Notes: generated by a model not told the origin, from the sequence alone. Shown: positions 36,398 to 45,766, numbered from the stretch's first letter. The stretch: 64,000 bases of DNA from Loigolactobacillus iwatensis (GCF_003950295.1 NZ_RHNP01000003.1:1-64000); one strand, 5' to 3'. Made by a program: numbers and translations.

Positions 36398-37263
36398 GCG
36401 ACAAAGAAGAAATTGAAAAAGAAGTATTGCCTTCAGAGAATAATCCTGATGCAAAAAAGATTTCAAAAAAAGAAGTTGTTAAGGCGTTCTGGCGTTGGAC
36501 TTTCTTCTCACATGCAAACTATAACTATGAACGTTTACAGGCAACAGGGGTTGTTTTCGCCCTCTCACCAATTCTGAAACATTTATATGGTAATGACCAG
36601 GATGCAATGAAAGAGGCTCTTAAACGACATATGCAGTTCTTTAATACCGAACCACATTTTGGTGGTGCTATCTTAGGTATGACAATTGCAATGGAAGAGG
36701 AAAAGTCTAATGGTGCACCAATTACCAATGATACTATTAATGGTTTAAAAACAGGATTAATGGGCCCACTTGCCGGAATTGGCGATACTTTATGGCAAGG
36801 CACTTTAATTCCAATCCTACTTTCATTCACGATCGGTTTTGCATCCAAAGGTAACATTTTAATGGGACCCGTATTGTTCGCCGTTTTACATTTAGGAATC
36901 ATCTGGTCAATCGGCTATTTTTCATGGATGCAAGGTTACTCTTTAGGTAAAGAAGGTATTGCAAAAGTTCTGCAAGGATCGTTACTACCAACAGTTATGA
37001 CCTTTGCTCAGTGTATGGGACCGATTGTCATTGGTGCTCTATCGGCAACGTTCGTTAAGGTATCAAGTCCTTTAAAGATACAGCTGGGTAAATCCGTTCT
37101 AAAGGTCCAATCAGGAATTTTGGATAAGTTGGTACTTGGTCTTTTACCGTTAGGGATAACATTATTGGCCTATTATTTATTGAAACGTAAGTTCAAACCA
37201 ACAACAGTTGTACTTATTCTAGTGTTAATTGGTGTTATTGGTGGTGCCTTCTACATCATCTAA
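36394..37263 (+). CDS. PTS EIID, mannose class
   Basis: A 289-residue membrane subunit. A charged N-terminus (residues 1-30), then NYERLQATGVVFALSPIL, FNTEPHFGGAILGMTIAMEE and GLMGPLAGIGDTLWQGTLIP, all standard EIID motifs, and about 5 hydrophobic segments at the C-terminus. Translationally coupled to EIIC (ATGA). Presence of IID defines the mannose class; sugar specificity is inferred from flanking enzymes. Confidence 0.93.
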   Translation: MSDKEEIEKEVLPSENNPDAKKISKKEVVKAFWRWTFFSHANYNYERLQATGVVFALSPILKHLYGNDQDAMKEALKRHMQFFNTEPHFGGAILGMTIAMEEEKSNGAPITNDTINGLKTGLMGPLAGIGDTLWQGTLIPILLSFTIGFASKGNILMGPVLFAVLHLGIIWSIGYFSWMQGYSLGKEGIAKVLQGSLLPTVMTFAQCMGPIVIGALSATFVKVSSPLKIQLGKSVLKVQSGILDKLVLGLLPLGITLLAYYLLKRKFKPTTVVLILVLIGVIGGAFYII

Positions 37264-37290
37264 CTAATCTATTTAGGAGAGTGAGAGAAC

Positions 37291-37941
37291 ATGGTTATTG
37301 CGCCATCGATTTTAAGTGCAAATTTCGCAAATCTTGAAAAAGATATTCACGTTGTGGAAGCAGGACAGGTTAGTTATCTTCACGTTGACGTGATGGATGG
37401 ACATTTTGTACCAAATATTACTTTTGGTCCTAGTGTCGTTGCAGCTATCCGTAAAGTAACTAAGCTAACGTTGGATTGCCATTTAATGATTGAAAATCCA
37501 GAGAATTTAATTCCTGAATTTGCGAAAGCAGGCGGCGATATCTTAACGATTCATGTTGAGAGTACACGGCATATCTATCGTGCTTTACAATTGATTCATG
37601 ATAATGGTGCTAAAGCGGGCATTGTCTTAAATCCTGGAACATCATTAGAAGCAATTAAACCTGTTTTATCATTAGTTGATCAAGTTCTTGTTATGACCGT
37701 AAATCCGGGCTTTGGCGGCCAAAAGTTTATCCCAGAAATGGTAAACAAGGTTGCTAAATTAAATCAGATTCGTCAGACTGGAAATTATCAATTTGATATT
37801 GAAGTTGATGGTGGAATCAATGATAAGACGATTAAGTCTTGCAGTGATGCAGGTGCAAACGTCTTCGTTGCCGGTTCATATGTTTATGGAGCTGATGATC
37901 CAGTGAAACAGATTAAGACTTTAGAGAATGTAGTTAAATAA
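37291..37941 (+). CDS. rpe: Ribulose-phosphate 3-epimerase
   Basis: A 216-residue TIM barrel interconverting ribulose-5-P and xylulose-5-P. Motifs: IAPSILSANFANL, HVDVMDGHFVPNITFGP (metal-binding His/Asp), LDCHLMIENP, VMTVNPGFGGQKFI, IEVDGGIN and AGSYVYG. Last gene of the operon; TAGGAGAG precedes the ATG. It supplies xylulose-5-P to phosphoketolase. A housekeeping rpe probably exists elsewhere. Confidence 0.94.
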   Translation: MVIAPSILSANFANLEKDIHVVEAGQVSYLHVDVMDGHFVPNITFGPSVVAAIRKVTKLTLDCHLMIENPENLIPEFAKAGGDILTIHVESTRHIYRALQLIHDNGAKAGIVLNPGTSLEAIKPVLSLVDQVLVMTVNPGFGGQKFIPEMVNKVAKLNQIRQTGNYQFDIEVDGGINDKTIKSCSDAGANVFVAGSYVYGADDPVKQIKTLENVVK

Positions 37942-37948
37942 GTATTAT

Positions 37949-37972
37949 TAATACATCGTTAATGATGTATTA
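37949..37972 (+). terminator. Small hairpin after rpe
   Basis: AATACATC / GATGTATT with a 6-nt loop just after the rpe stop; only a weak T-run follows. Confidence 0.45.
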
Positions 37973-38023
37973 TGTGTTTAGTATGATTTGATTTTCAAAT
38001 GTAAATTTTCAAAGTAAACTACC

Positions 38024-38066
38024 AAAATAAACCCTCTACCAATTATTGGCAGAGGGTTTATTTTTT
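38024..38066. terminator. Strong terminator after polyol operon
   Basis: AAAATAAACCCTCT / AGAGGGTTTATTTTTT arms, inner CC/GG and a 7-nt loop; T-runs on both strands. Confidence 0.9.
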
Positions 38067-38087
38067 ATAGATTATGCGTTAGTTTTC

Positions 38088-38160
38088 GCGGGTCTTCATC
38101 AAAATGTATTGGTGGAGATTTTTGAAGGGTCCGGGGCATACCTCATTTCTTGTTTTTGGG
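38088..38160. other. Possible IS-end remnant between operons
   Basis: GGGTCTTCATCAAAATG and ATTTTTGAAGGGTCC form an imperfect inverted repeat. The text resembles the ends of ISL3-type elements in lactobacilli as I remember them, but I cannot confirm this. No transposase is present. The rest of 38070-38255 shows nothing recognisable. Confidence 0.25.
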
Positions 38161-38258
38161 CTCAAAAATTTTAGTCTAAGATATCAGAAGGACAATGAAT
38201 AAGCAAAATACTGTCATATTACAACTTTAGTTGTGATTTTATTATTCGTGTAGCGTTC

Positions 38259-38588
38259 TTACAAACTGTGAGTTGTGATTACGGACTTTAGTTTAAGGTT
38301 TGTAATAATAATTGAAACAAAAAATAATATTATCATAATAGTAATCCAATTGGTTTCACTTTGTACAAGGTTGGGTGTTAAAAACATCAGTATAATGTAA
38401 GTTATTAAGTAAATACCCATAAAAATTGCATTAATTTTTCCAAAAAAATTATTTGCGAATTTCCAAGTTTTGTCATTTGTCATTGATCTTTTTGTTTTAA
38501 AACCGATAGCTGCTTCTGTTGATATATCAGCAAAAGCGATGTATAGGTATAACAATAGTACTAAAACTGAAAAAAAGATAATGTACAT
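38259..38588 (-). CDS. SdpI-family small membrane protein
   Basis: A 109-residue protein with an N-terminal membrane helix, a cytoplasmic loop IGFKTKRSMTNDKTWKFANNFF matching the SdpI/YhfL signature, and two more hydrophobic helices (about 50-72, 82-100). SdpI itself is the immunity protein for the SdpC toxin of Bacillus subtilis; most lactobacillar relatives are of unknown role. It is alone between two operons and has no toxin gene nearby. GGAGATGAG precedes the ATG. Confidence 0.7.
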   Translation of the reverse strand: MYIIFFSVLVLLLYLYIAFADISTEAAIGFKTKRSMTNDKTWKFANNFFGKINAIFMGIYLITYIILMFLTPNLVQSETNWITIMIILFFVSIIITNLKLKSVITTHSL

Positions 38589-38840
38589 ATAAGCTCATCT
38601 CCAATTATGTTTGAAGCAGAAATTCCACTTCAACTAAAATACAATATACATTCATTCCAAATTTAAAACAAATTTGATTTAAGTTTGTGTCTGCAAGTCT
38701 GATACTGAAACGGCGGCCCTTATTAAGGGTACTCACAGCGTTATACAATTACTTTGTTTATTAAAAACAAAATTGATTAGTCTGGTGAAAAAAATCACAA
38801 TTTAAATCCCTATAATGAACATTGAAAGGAGGAAGAGAAG

Positions 38841-40913
38841 GTGCTGGATAGTAGAGAAGAACAAATAATATCAGAAATTATCAAGAATCCACAAATTAAA
38901 TCAAAAGATTTGGCTAGTAAATATCAATTAAGCATAAGACAACTTACTTATTCACTTTCCAAGATTAATAGCGAATTAACTACAAAACACCTTAGATCTA
39001 TAAGGCGCACACGCAATGGCCAGTTTTTAATTAATGAAAAGACCAAAACGTTTTTGCTGAATAATGTTTTGAAAGTAAATGTAAACGGTTCCGATTCACA
39101 GAATGATTTTAATGATTTCTTTGATGAATCAACTCGATTAGATTTAATAAGTATTTTGTTAATAACAAATCCAGTAAAAACTACACTTGCTTCAATTTCA
39201 GTATTTTTACAAGTTAGTGAAAATACTGCTTTAAAAGATTTGAAATCCGCAAATGTAAGGCTGAGGGAGCATGATAGCAGAATTTATCATTCTCGAAAAA
39301 CCGGTTATATGATTGTTGGCAAGGAAATTAATTTATTGAATTATTTAACAAAATTAATTAGAAATTATTCCCTGAAACCGGAAAAACAACAAATTATTGA
39401 CAAAGTCCCCGGTCTACCAAAAAACAAAGTCATTCATTTGATTACTGAGCTCGAAAAAAAGCTCAATATTATTTATTCCGATTCTGCATTCTCACTTTTA
39501 ATTAACTTGTTGAGATTAACGCTTAACAGAATGAAATATTCTGACCCCGACCAAAGTATCCATGTAAGTAATGAGGTAAAGGAATCAATGGAATATTTGT
39601 TCTTAAAGGATTATTGCAAATTGGAAAATCTAAGTATTGGTTTATCAGATCGTATAGGATGGATTGCTCTTGTATTTTTATCAGTTAATACGCTTCAAAA
39701 TAACTCAATTTCTAATGAATCGGATTTATCGGAAGCAATAAAAAAAACGATCACTAATTTTGAAAACCAAACTTACATTATTGTTCAGAATAAACGGGAC
39801 TTTATTAAGCGCTTAACTTCACATCTCTTACCAGCCATATTTAGGACAAAATATGGCCTGAAATTAAATGATTTAGATTTTCCTGATGTGATCCATGATC
39901 AGAACCAGAATACATTTCTTCTAGATATTATTAAAACCTGTGTTAAGCCGATTGAAGATTTAATTGGCTTGCCACTGCCGGAAAATGAAATTCAGCTAAT
40001 AACGTTTTATTTTGGTTCGGAGTTAGCTAACTATACTAATAACATTGATTCAGCAAAAAAACGAGCTGCTGTCGTTTGTACCAATGGTCTTGTGGTTGCT
40101 CGGTTAATGCTGAATACACTGGTTGGAATATTTCCAGAAATTAATTTTGTTTCGGCAACTTCTGCACGGGAGTTTGATCGTTATCAAAATGATTACGATC
40201 TTGTTTTTACAACGTCGTTGCTAAAGACAAAAATTCCCCAATATATAGTGACACCGGTGTTATCCGCAGCAGAGCAAACAATGCTCAGATTTCGAGTATT
40301 AAATGAAATGAATCCAGAATTAATTACGAACGAAACCAATGAAATTCGTAGCATAGTTGAAAACCATGCTTTGGTTAAGGATGAAAAAGGGTTAAAAAAA
40401 TCTCTAACAAATTATTTAATTAATAGGGACAAACCAGATTCCAACAACAAGAAGTCATTCCAAACATTACCAGATATTACAAATTATGTTCATTTAGACT
40501 ATATACAAATTGCCAAACGGCCTCTTAATTGGGACGAAGCAATACGACTCGCCTGTGAGCCCTTATTAAAAAATCACGTGGTACTTCCAAAGTATGTAGA
40601 AAAATTAGTTGCACAAAGTGCAACTAATAAAAATTACAGTTTTTTACGTGAAAAGATCGCTATTCCACATACAACTGCGGACAATGGGGCACTCAGTGAT
40701 GGGTTTGGCTTCTTAGTGGCGGAAAACTATATCGACTTTCCAGGTAATCATTCTGCAATCATAATTATTCCAGTTGCACTTAAAAATACCGAATCACACC
40801 TTAGGGCCGTAAACCAATTAGTTACTTTATCAACAAATAATCAATTATTGAACGAAGTTACCACAACCGGATCGGTAACTGAAATTTATCAGATTTTGAA
40901 AAGATTAGCATAA
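38841..40913 (+). CDS. BglG/MtlR-type PTS-regulated transcription activator
   Basis: A 690-residue multidomain regulator. N-terminal HTHs (ILKNP-type first HTH at 10-60, NTALKDLKSANVRLREH near 130-145), two PRD regions (about 190-400), an EIIB-like part (AAVVCTNGLVVARLMLNTL, about 412-430; the usual Cys is shifted to VVCTNG), and a C-terminal EIIA domain with His610 in KIAIPHTTA. Phosphorylation by PTS proteins would set its activity. GTG start, AAAGGAGG eight bases upstream. It heads the seven-gene aldonate-type operon and presumably activates it. Confidence 0.88.
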   Translation: MLDSREEQIISEIIKNPQIKSKDLASKYQLSIRQLTYSLSKINSELTTKHLRSIRRTRNGQFLINEKTKTFLLNNVLKVNVNGSDSQNDFNDFFDESTRLDLISILLITNPVKTTLASISVFLQVSENTALKDLKSANVRLREHDSRIYHSRKTGYMIVGKEINLLNYLTKLIRNYSLKPEKQQIIDKVPGLPKNKVIHLITELEKKLNIIYSDSAFSLLINLLRLTLNRMKYSDPDQSIHVSNEVKESMEYLFLKDYCKLENLSIGLSDRIGWIALVFLSVNTLQNNSISNESDLSEAIKKTITNFENQTYIIVQNKRDFIKRLTSHLLPAIFRTKYGLKLNDLDFPDVIHDQNQNTFLLDIIKTCVKPIEDLIGLPLPENEIQLITFYFGSELANYTNNIDSAKKRAAVVCTNGLVVARLMLNTLVGIFPEINFVSATSAREFDRYQNDYDLVFTTSLLKTKIPQYIVTPVLSAAEQTMLRFRVLNEMNPELITNETNEIRSIVENHALVKDEKGLKKSLTNYLINRDKPDSNNKKSFQTLPDITNYVHLDYIQIAKRPLNWDEAIRLACEPLLKNHVVLPKYVEKLVAQSATNKNYSFLREKIAIPHTTADNGALSDGFGFLVAENYIDFPGNHSAIIIIPVALKNTESHLRAVNQLVTLSTNNQLLNEVTTTGSVTEIYQILKRLA

Positions 40914-40930
40914 AAAGAAGGTCATTGAGT

Positions 40931-41548
40931 TTGAATATTAATAATTACCCGAAAATAACAACAATCATGCGCGGATATACCCCTGAGCAGGCCCTAACAA
41001 TAATCAAAATGCTGAGCGGCTTTAATCATAAAATTGGTGTGGAAGTCACCACAAACAATCCAGACTATCTAAAAATAATTGAGGAGGGCACAAAAAAGTA
41101 TGGAGATACAGTCGATATTGGCGTCGGTACTGTTTTAGATATCGGACAGGCCAGAGATGCAATAATTGCAGGCGCACAATTTATGTTGGGCCCGACAAAT
41201 TTTACACCCGATATTTTTGAACTAGCACGACGGAATAATGTTATTACGGTTCCTGCTGCCATGTCACCAACTGAAATTTTAAAGATGAGGTCATTGGGTG
41301 CTGATATCGTAAAGATCTTTCCAGCAGTTACTGTACAACCAAAGTTCTTCAAACAAATTCAGGGACCTTTAGGAAAAATGCGGTTGATGGCTGTTGGTGG
41401 AGTTAATATCAAAAATGCTAAAGAATTCTTTGATAACGGAGCAGGTTATTTGGGTATAGGTTCAGGTATGTTCAATAAGACTGATGTTCAAGGCCTGAAT
41501 ATTGAAGGTCTTAAAAAATCTGTTGATAATTATGTAAAAATTATATGA
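40931..41548 (+). CDS. KDPG/KDPGal aldolase-like enzyme
   Basis: A 205-residue class-I aldolase of the Eda/DgoA family. Motifs: KITTIMRGYTPEQA with the active-site Arg, GVEVTTNNP (Glu), GVGTVLD, MLGPTNFTPDI, VPAAMSPTEI and the Schiff-base lysine in GADIVKIFPA (about residue 128). It would split 2-keto-3-deoxy-6-phosphogalactonate (or -gluconate) into pyruvate and glyceraldehyde-3-P. GAAGG lies nine bases before TTG 40931 and only three before TTG 40925, so 40931 is preferred. Neighbouring galactonate dehydratase favours the KDPGal substrate. Confidence 0.85.
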   Translation: MNINNYPKITTIMRGYTPEQALTIIKMLSGFNHKIGVEVTTNNPDYLKIIEEGTKKYGDTVDIGVGTVLDIGQARDAIIAGAQFMLGPTNFTPDIFELARRNNVITVPAAMSPTEILKMRSLGADIVKIFPAVTVQPKFFKQIQGPLGKMRLMAVGGVNIKNAKEFFDNGAGYLGIGSGMFNKTDVQGLNIEGLKKSVDNYVKII

Positions 41549-41565
41549 GTAGGTGGTGTTTTTTA

Positions 41566-42027
41566 ATGGATACAGAGTTGATAGACAAGAATGATATTTT
41601 TATCAATCAGGAATTCAAATCTAACACAGATTATTTTCAAAAAACATATCAAGTTTTATTGAAGGAAGGAAAAGTAAAAAAAAAGTTTATAGACAATATA
41701 CTTCAGCGAGAAAAAGATTATCCTACTGGGCTTAACACTGGTGAAATTAAAGTAGCAATTCCACATACTGATTATACCTACTCAAATACAACACAACTGG
41801 TAGTGACAACATTTAAAAGCCCGGTTGAATTTTATCAAATGGATAATTCATCAAGCAAAATTTCAGTGAATTTGGCAGTTATGATTCTTTTTAATAATCC
41901 CAAAAAACAACCAGAAACACTAAAATATATCATGAAAATAATCCAAAATCAGTCGTCTCTCAGTATGATCATGAAACAACAAAGTAAAGAATCAATGTCA
42001 AAACTTTTTAAAACATTCGGAGGTTAA
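41566..42027 (+). CDS. PTS EIIA, galactitol/fructose class
   Basis: A 153-residue EIIA of the GatA type, phosphorylated on His67 in VAIPHTDY. The ATG at 41566 has TAGGTGG upstream; the frame extends to 41545 without an SD. It donates phosphate to the small EIIB that follows 5 bp later. Confidence 0.88.
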   Translation: MDTELIDKNDIFINQEFKSNTDYFQKTYQVLLKEGKVKKKFIDNILQREKDYPTGLNTGEIKVAIPHTDYTYSNTTQLVVTTFKSPVEFYQMDNSSSKISVNLAVMILFNNPKKQPETLKYIMKIIQNQSSLSMIMKQQSKESMSKLFKTFGG

Positions 42028-42032
42028 TTATT

Positions 42033-42335
42033 ATGGATAATAAAAAAACTGTTATTGTGTGTTGCGCTTCATCAATGATTACATCAACTGTTGCTGCTGG
42101 TAAGGTTCGGGATGTTGCTTCGAGTAATGGTTTGCCGGAACCAAGAATTATTCAATGTAAGTTCTCAGAAGTTGAAGGTGAATTAGATACAAATAAAGTA
42201 GATTTCATAGTTCCAACGGGTAATTTAGATGAAACTGTGACACATGGTGTTAAAACAATTCTTGCTGCTGCATTTGTAACAGGTATTGGGGAAGATAAAG
42301 TTGAAAATCAAATTTTAGAAGCCCTTAAGGCTTAA
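42033..42335 (+). CDS. PTS EIIB, galactitol class
   Basis: A 100-residue GatB-type protein. VIVCCASSMITSTVAAGKV aligns with the class motif CGSGIATST, making Cys11 the likely phosphorylation site; the extra Cys10 is unusual. SD CGGAGG precedes the ATG. Confidence 0.88.
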   Translation: MDNKKTVIVCCASSMITSTVAAGKVRDVASSNGLPEPRIIQCKFSEVEGELDTNKVDFIVPTGNLDETVTHGVKTILAAAFVTGIGEDKVENQILEALKA

Positions 42336-42375
42336 CAGAATTGTATAGTTTCACAATTACTTGGAGGCGAGAAGA

Positions 42376-43659
42376 ATGCAAGTTGTTGTTAATGGCTTGA
42401 ATTGGATTAGTAAACTTGGACCAATGGTAATGATGCCTATTATTATTTTTGTTCTTGGATTAATTTTTCGAGTTAAGATAAATACCTTAGTTAAATCGGC
42501 ATTGACAATTGGTGTTGGGTTTGCGGGAGTAACGATTGTTATCAATTGGTTTGTTGCACAAGTAGGTCCCTCTGTTCACCTGATGGTAAAGCATTGGGGA
42601 ATACAAACTTCAATCATGGATGTAGGTTGGCCTGCTCGAGCTGCCGCAACGTGGGCCTTTCCATTAGCTGCTGTGGTTGTCTTTGTTGTTCTAGGTACAA
42701 ACGCTTTAATGCTGGTTACAAAAATGACAAATACGGTAATGGTTGATTTTTGGAGTTACAATCATTATATTTTTGCGGGGGCCTTGGTTTGGTATGTGAC
42801 AAAGAGTGCACCAATTGCACTGATTGTTGCCGCTTTAGATGCAGGTATTAGTTTCAAATTAGCCGATTGGACGGCGCCATTGGCACAGAAGTACTTTGGG
42901 TTAGAGGGAATATCGTTTCCAACCATAAACTCGGTTGCATGGGCACCAATTGCATGGGCCTTAGATAAATTATGGGGAGTGATTCCTGGTATTAAGAATA
43001 TTGATGCACGACCAGAAAAGATTCAAAAAAAATTTGGATTTGTTGGCGAACCATTGTTTATGGGCTTTATCATCGGTATTCTAATTGGGGCTTTGGCAGA
43101 GGAATCTATAGGAACTGTATTAATTGTTGGTATGAGTACTGCTGCAACAATGGTTCTTACTCCAAAAATGATGCAGATTTTAATGGAAGGTTTGATTCCA
43201 TTTGCGAACTCTATTAAGGGAATGCTTAACAAAAGATTCCCTCATAATAAATTCACTATTGGTATTGATGCAGCCTTAACTGTTGCAAATTCTTCAGCTA
43301 TTGCCTGTGGTATTATTATGGTTCCTATTACATTAGTATTAGCAGCAATTCTTCCAGGAAATAAGTTATTACCAATTTCTGATATTGCTTACCAAGCAAT
43401 GTGGTTATCAGCATGGCCTGTTGCATTTAGCAAGGGTAATATCTTTAGAGGCATTCTTTCAACGATGGTTATTACTTGTTGTGTTCTCTGGATCGCTACT
43501 AATTTAGCACCGGTTCACACTCAGTTAGCTCTCGCAGGTGGCTTTAAACTTGCAAAAGGAATGCACTATATTTCCACTGAGGATTCAGGTACACATTTGA
43601 CAGCGTGGATTTGGTACAAGTTAGCTCAGATTTTAAAAACTGTTTTTCCAGCAATTTAA
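42376..43659 (+). CDS. PTS EIIC, galactitol class
   Basis: A 427-residue GatC/SgcC-type membrane component with about 10-12 hydrophobic segments; KLGPMVMMPIIIFVLGLIF at the N-terminus and GALVWYVTKSAPIAL inside are typical. GGAGGCG stands before ATG 42376 (the TTG at 42361 overlaps the SD and is rejected). Substrate unknown: galactitol carriers have relatives for pentitols and other C6 compounds; the flanking dehydratase and lactonase suggest an aldonate or aldonolactone. Confidence 0.88.
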   Translation: MQVVVNGLNWISKLGPMVMMPIIIFVLGLIFRVKINTLVKSALTIGVGFAGVTIVINWFVAQVGPSVHLMVKHWGIQTSIMDVGWPARAAATWAFPLAAVVVFVVLGTNALMLVTKMTNTVMVDFWSYNHYIFAGALVWYVTKSAPIALIVAALDAGISFKLADWTAPLAQKYFGLEGISFPTINSVAWAPIAWALDKLWGVIPGIKNIDARPEKIQKKFGFVGEPLFMGFIIGILIGALAEESIGTVLIVGMSTAATMVLTPKMMQILMEGLIPFANSIKGMLNKRFPHNKFTIGIDAALTVANSSAIACGIIMVPITLVLAAILPGNKLLPISDIAYQAMWLSAWPVAFSKGNIFRGILSTMVITCCVLWIATNLAPVHTQLALAGGFKLAKGMHYISTEDSGTHLTAWIWYKLAQILKTVFPAI

Positions 43660-43696
43660 ATTTTAAATAATTTATCATTATAGGAGATCAATCAAT

Positions 43697-44842
43697 ATGA
43701 AGATTTCAGATTTTGTGATTTATAAAGTTAAGCCACGTTGGATTTTTGTTAAAATTTCTACTGACAACGGATTAAGCGGTTGGGGCGAAATGATTTCAGG
43801 TACCAAAACAGAAACTGTTGTTAGCGGTGCGAAAGAAATGGGAAAGACGCTCATCGGTCGTAATCCAAATAACATTGAACAGTTATGGCAAGAAATGCAT
43901 CGTTCGTTTTTCCGAGGAGGACCAATAAATGGTACGATCATTTCTGGATTTGAAATGGCTCTTTGGGATATTAAAGGTAAAGCATTGGGTGTACCTGTTT
44001 ATGATTTGTTAGGTGGTCCGGCTCGAGACAAAATACGAGTTTATTCTTGGATTGGTGGTGATCGTCCAAGCGACGTTGCTGAACAAGCAAAAGAGCGTGT
44101 CAAACTTGGGTTTACTGCAATAAAGATGAATGCCACCTCGGAATTACACTATATTGATTCATATAAGAAAGTACAAGCAGTTGTTGATCGTGTAGAGTCC
44201 ATTCGAAATGCAGTTGGTGATGATCTGGAAATTGGGATTGACTTTCACGGTCGTGTACATCGTCCTATGGCAAAGGTCTTAGCCAAGGCTCTCGAACCTT
44301 ACCACCCTATGTTTTTAGAAGAAGTTGTTCTCCCAGAAAATTGGGATTCCTTTGATGATATTGCTCGAGAAGTATCAGTACCCCTGGCAACAGGTGAAAG
44401 ACTTTATACAAGATGGGGATTTAAAGAGTTATTTAACCAAGGTGCCGTTGATATTGTTCAACCAGATGTTGCTATGTGTGGTGGCATTCTTGAAGCTAGA
44501 AAAATTGCAGCTATGGCCGAAGCATATGATATGGCGGTTGCACCTCATGCGCCATATGGTCCAGTTGCACTTGCAGCGACACTACAACTTGATGCTTGCA
44601 CACCAAATGTATTTATTCAAGAACAGAGTCTAGGTATCCATTATAATCAAGGCTTCGATTTGTTGGATTTTGTTGCTAATAAGGAAATCTTCCAGTATAA
44701 GGATAGTTATGTACAACTTCCAAAAAAACCCGGTCTAGGTATTGACATGGATGAAGATAAAATTAAAGATGTTGCTCAACAAGGTTTGGTATGGACTAAT
44801 CCAAAATGGAAGAACTACGATGGGACCATTGCTGAGTGGTAA
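43697..44842 (+). CDS. Galactonate-dehydratase-like enolase-superfamily enzyme
   Basis: A 381-residue mandelate-racemase/enolase-superfamily protein close to DgoD. It has IKMNATSEL, metal ligand Asp182 and His184 in IGIDFHGRVHRP, EEVVLPEN, ATGERLYTRWGF, QPDVAMCGGI and catalytic His in APHAPYGPVALAA. DgoD dehydrates D-galactonate to 2-keto-3-deoxygalactonate. No DgoK kinase is encoded nearby; with a PTS supplying a phosphorylated substrate, this enzyme may act on galactonate-6-P and feed the aldolase directly. AGGAG before the ATG. Confidence 0.85.
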   Translation: MKISDFVIYKVKPRWIFVKISTDNGLSGWGEMISGTKTETVVSGAKEMGKTLIGRNPNNIEQLWQEMHRSFFRGGPINGTIISGFEMALWDIKGKALGVPVYDLLGGPARDKIRVYSWIGGDRPSDVAEQAKERVKLGFTAIKMNATSELHYIDSYKKVQAVVDRVESIRNAVGDDLEIGIDFHGRVHRPMAKVLAKALEPYHPMFLEEVVLPENWDSFDDIAREVSVPLATGERLYTRWGFKELFNQGAVDIVQPDVAMCGGILEARKIAAMAEAYDMAVAPHAPYGPVALAATLQLDACTPNVFIQEQSLGIHYNQGFDLLDFVANKEIFQYKDSYVQLPKKPGLGIDMDEDKIKDVAQQGLVWTNPKWKNYDGTIAEW

Positions 44843-44860
44843 TGAAAGTGGGAAAATCAA

Positions 44861-45766
44861 ATGATTAATACAGTTTTAGGCCCAATCAAGAATGGTTCTT
44901 TAGGAACAACATATATACACGAACATCTGTATGTGTACCCCGATGCACAAGTTATGCACCAGGACTACACACTGGATGATCTTGACAAAAATATTGCCGA
45001 AGTCATTTCGTTTAAAAATTCCGGCGGCGACACTTTGGTTGATTTGACTCCTATTAATTATGGAAGAAGTCCAATGCTTTTGAGAAAAATTTCTCAGGCA
45101 TCAGGAGTAAATATAATTTGTATCACTGGGTTCCACAAAGAAGAGTTTCAGCCAAAGTGGTTAGAAAATATGTCAAATAAGGACGTTTATGATTTTCTAA
45201 CACACGAAATTATCGATGGAATTGGAACAAATAAAATTTTACCCGGAGCAATGAAATTGGGGACTAGCAAAAATACTATTACTGATTCCGAAAAACGCGT
45301 TATCGACGTTGAAGGTAACGTTCAACGTGATACACATATTCCAATTGTCACACATTGTGATCAAGGCACAATGGGCCTTGATCAGCTTGCTGGTTTAAAA
45401 GCAGCTGGTGCAGATCTAACGCACGTGTGTTTAAGTCACGTAGATTTATCTGAAGATGTTGATTATATAAAACGTATTTGCGACACTGGCGCAAGTATTA
45501 GTTTTGACCATATTGGTCGACACTTAAAAAACAAAGATAGTTTAAGAATCAATATGATTACTAACTTAGTAAATAGTGGATATTCTGATAACATTTGTTT
45601 GGCCGGGGATATGGGTAGAAAGAAATACTTTATTTCTTATGGTGGTGAGCCTGGTCTAAAATATATTTTAACAGATTTAAAATCAGAGTTACTTCAACAT
45701 ATCTCAGAGACAGATTATGCTAAAATGGTAACTACTAACCCACATAAAGTGCTTATTCGTCAGTAA
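44861..45766 (+). CDS. Phosphotriesterase-family lactonase
   Basis: A 301-residue amidohydrolase of the PTE/Php family (COG1735). Metal ligands visible: HEH in TTYIHEHLYV (about 18-24), bridging Lys in GAMKLGTSK, His in PIVTHCDQGT and CLSHVDLS, and Asp in CLAGDMGRK. Some members of this family open phosphorylated furanose lactones such as D-galactono-1,4-lactone-6-phosphate (established for Gram-positive homologues). As the last gene of a galactitol-class PTS, dehydratase and aldolase operon, that reaction fits. Weak SD, 18 bp after the dehydratase. Confidence 0.85.
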   Translation: MINTVLGPIKNGSLGTTYIHEHLYVYPDAQVMHQDYTLDDLDKNIAEVISFKNSGGDTLVDLTPINYGRSPMLLRKISQASGVNIICITGFHKEEFQPKWLENMSNKDVYDFLTHEIIDGIGTNKILPGAMKLGTSKNTITDSEKRVIDVEGNVQRDTHIPIVTHCDQGTMGLDQLAGLKAAGADLTHVCLSHVDLSEDVDYIKRICDTGASISFDHIGRHLKNKDSLRINMITNLVNSGYSDNICLAGDMGRKKYFISYGGEPGLKYILTDLKSELLQHISETDYAKMVTTNPHKVLIRQ

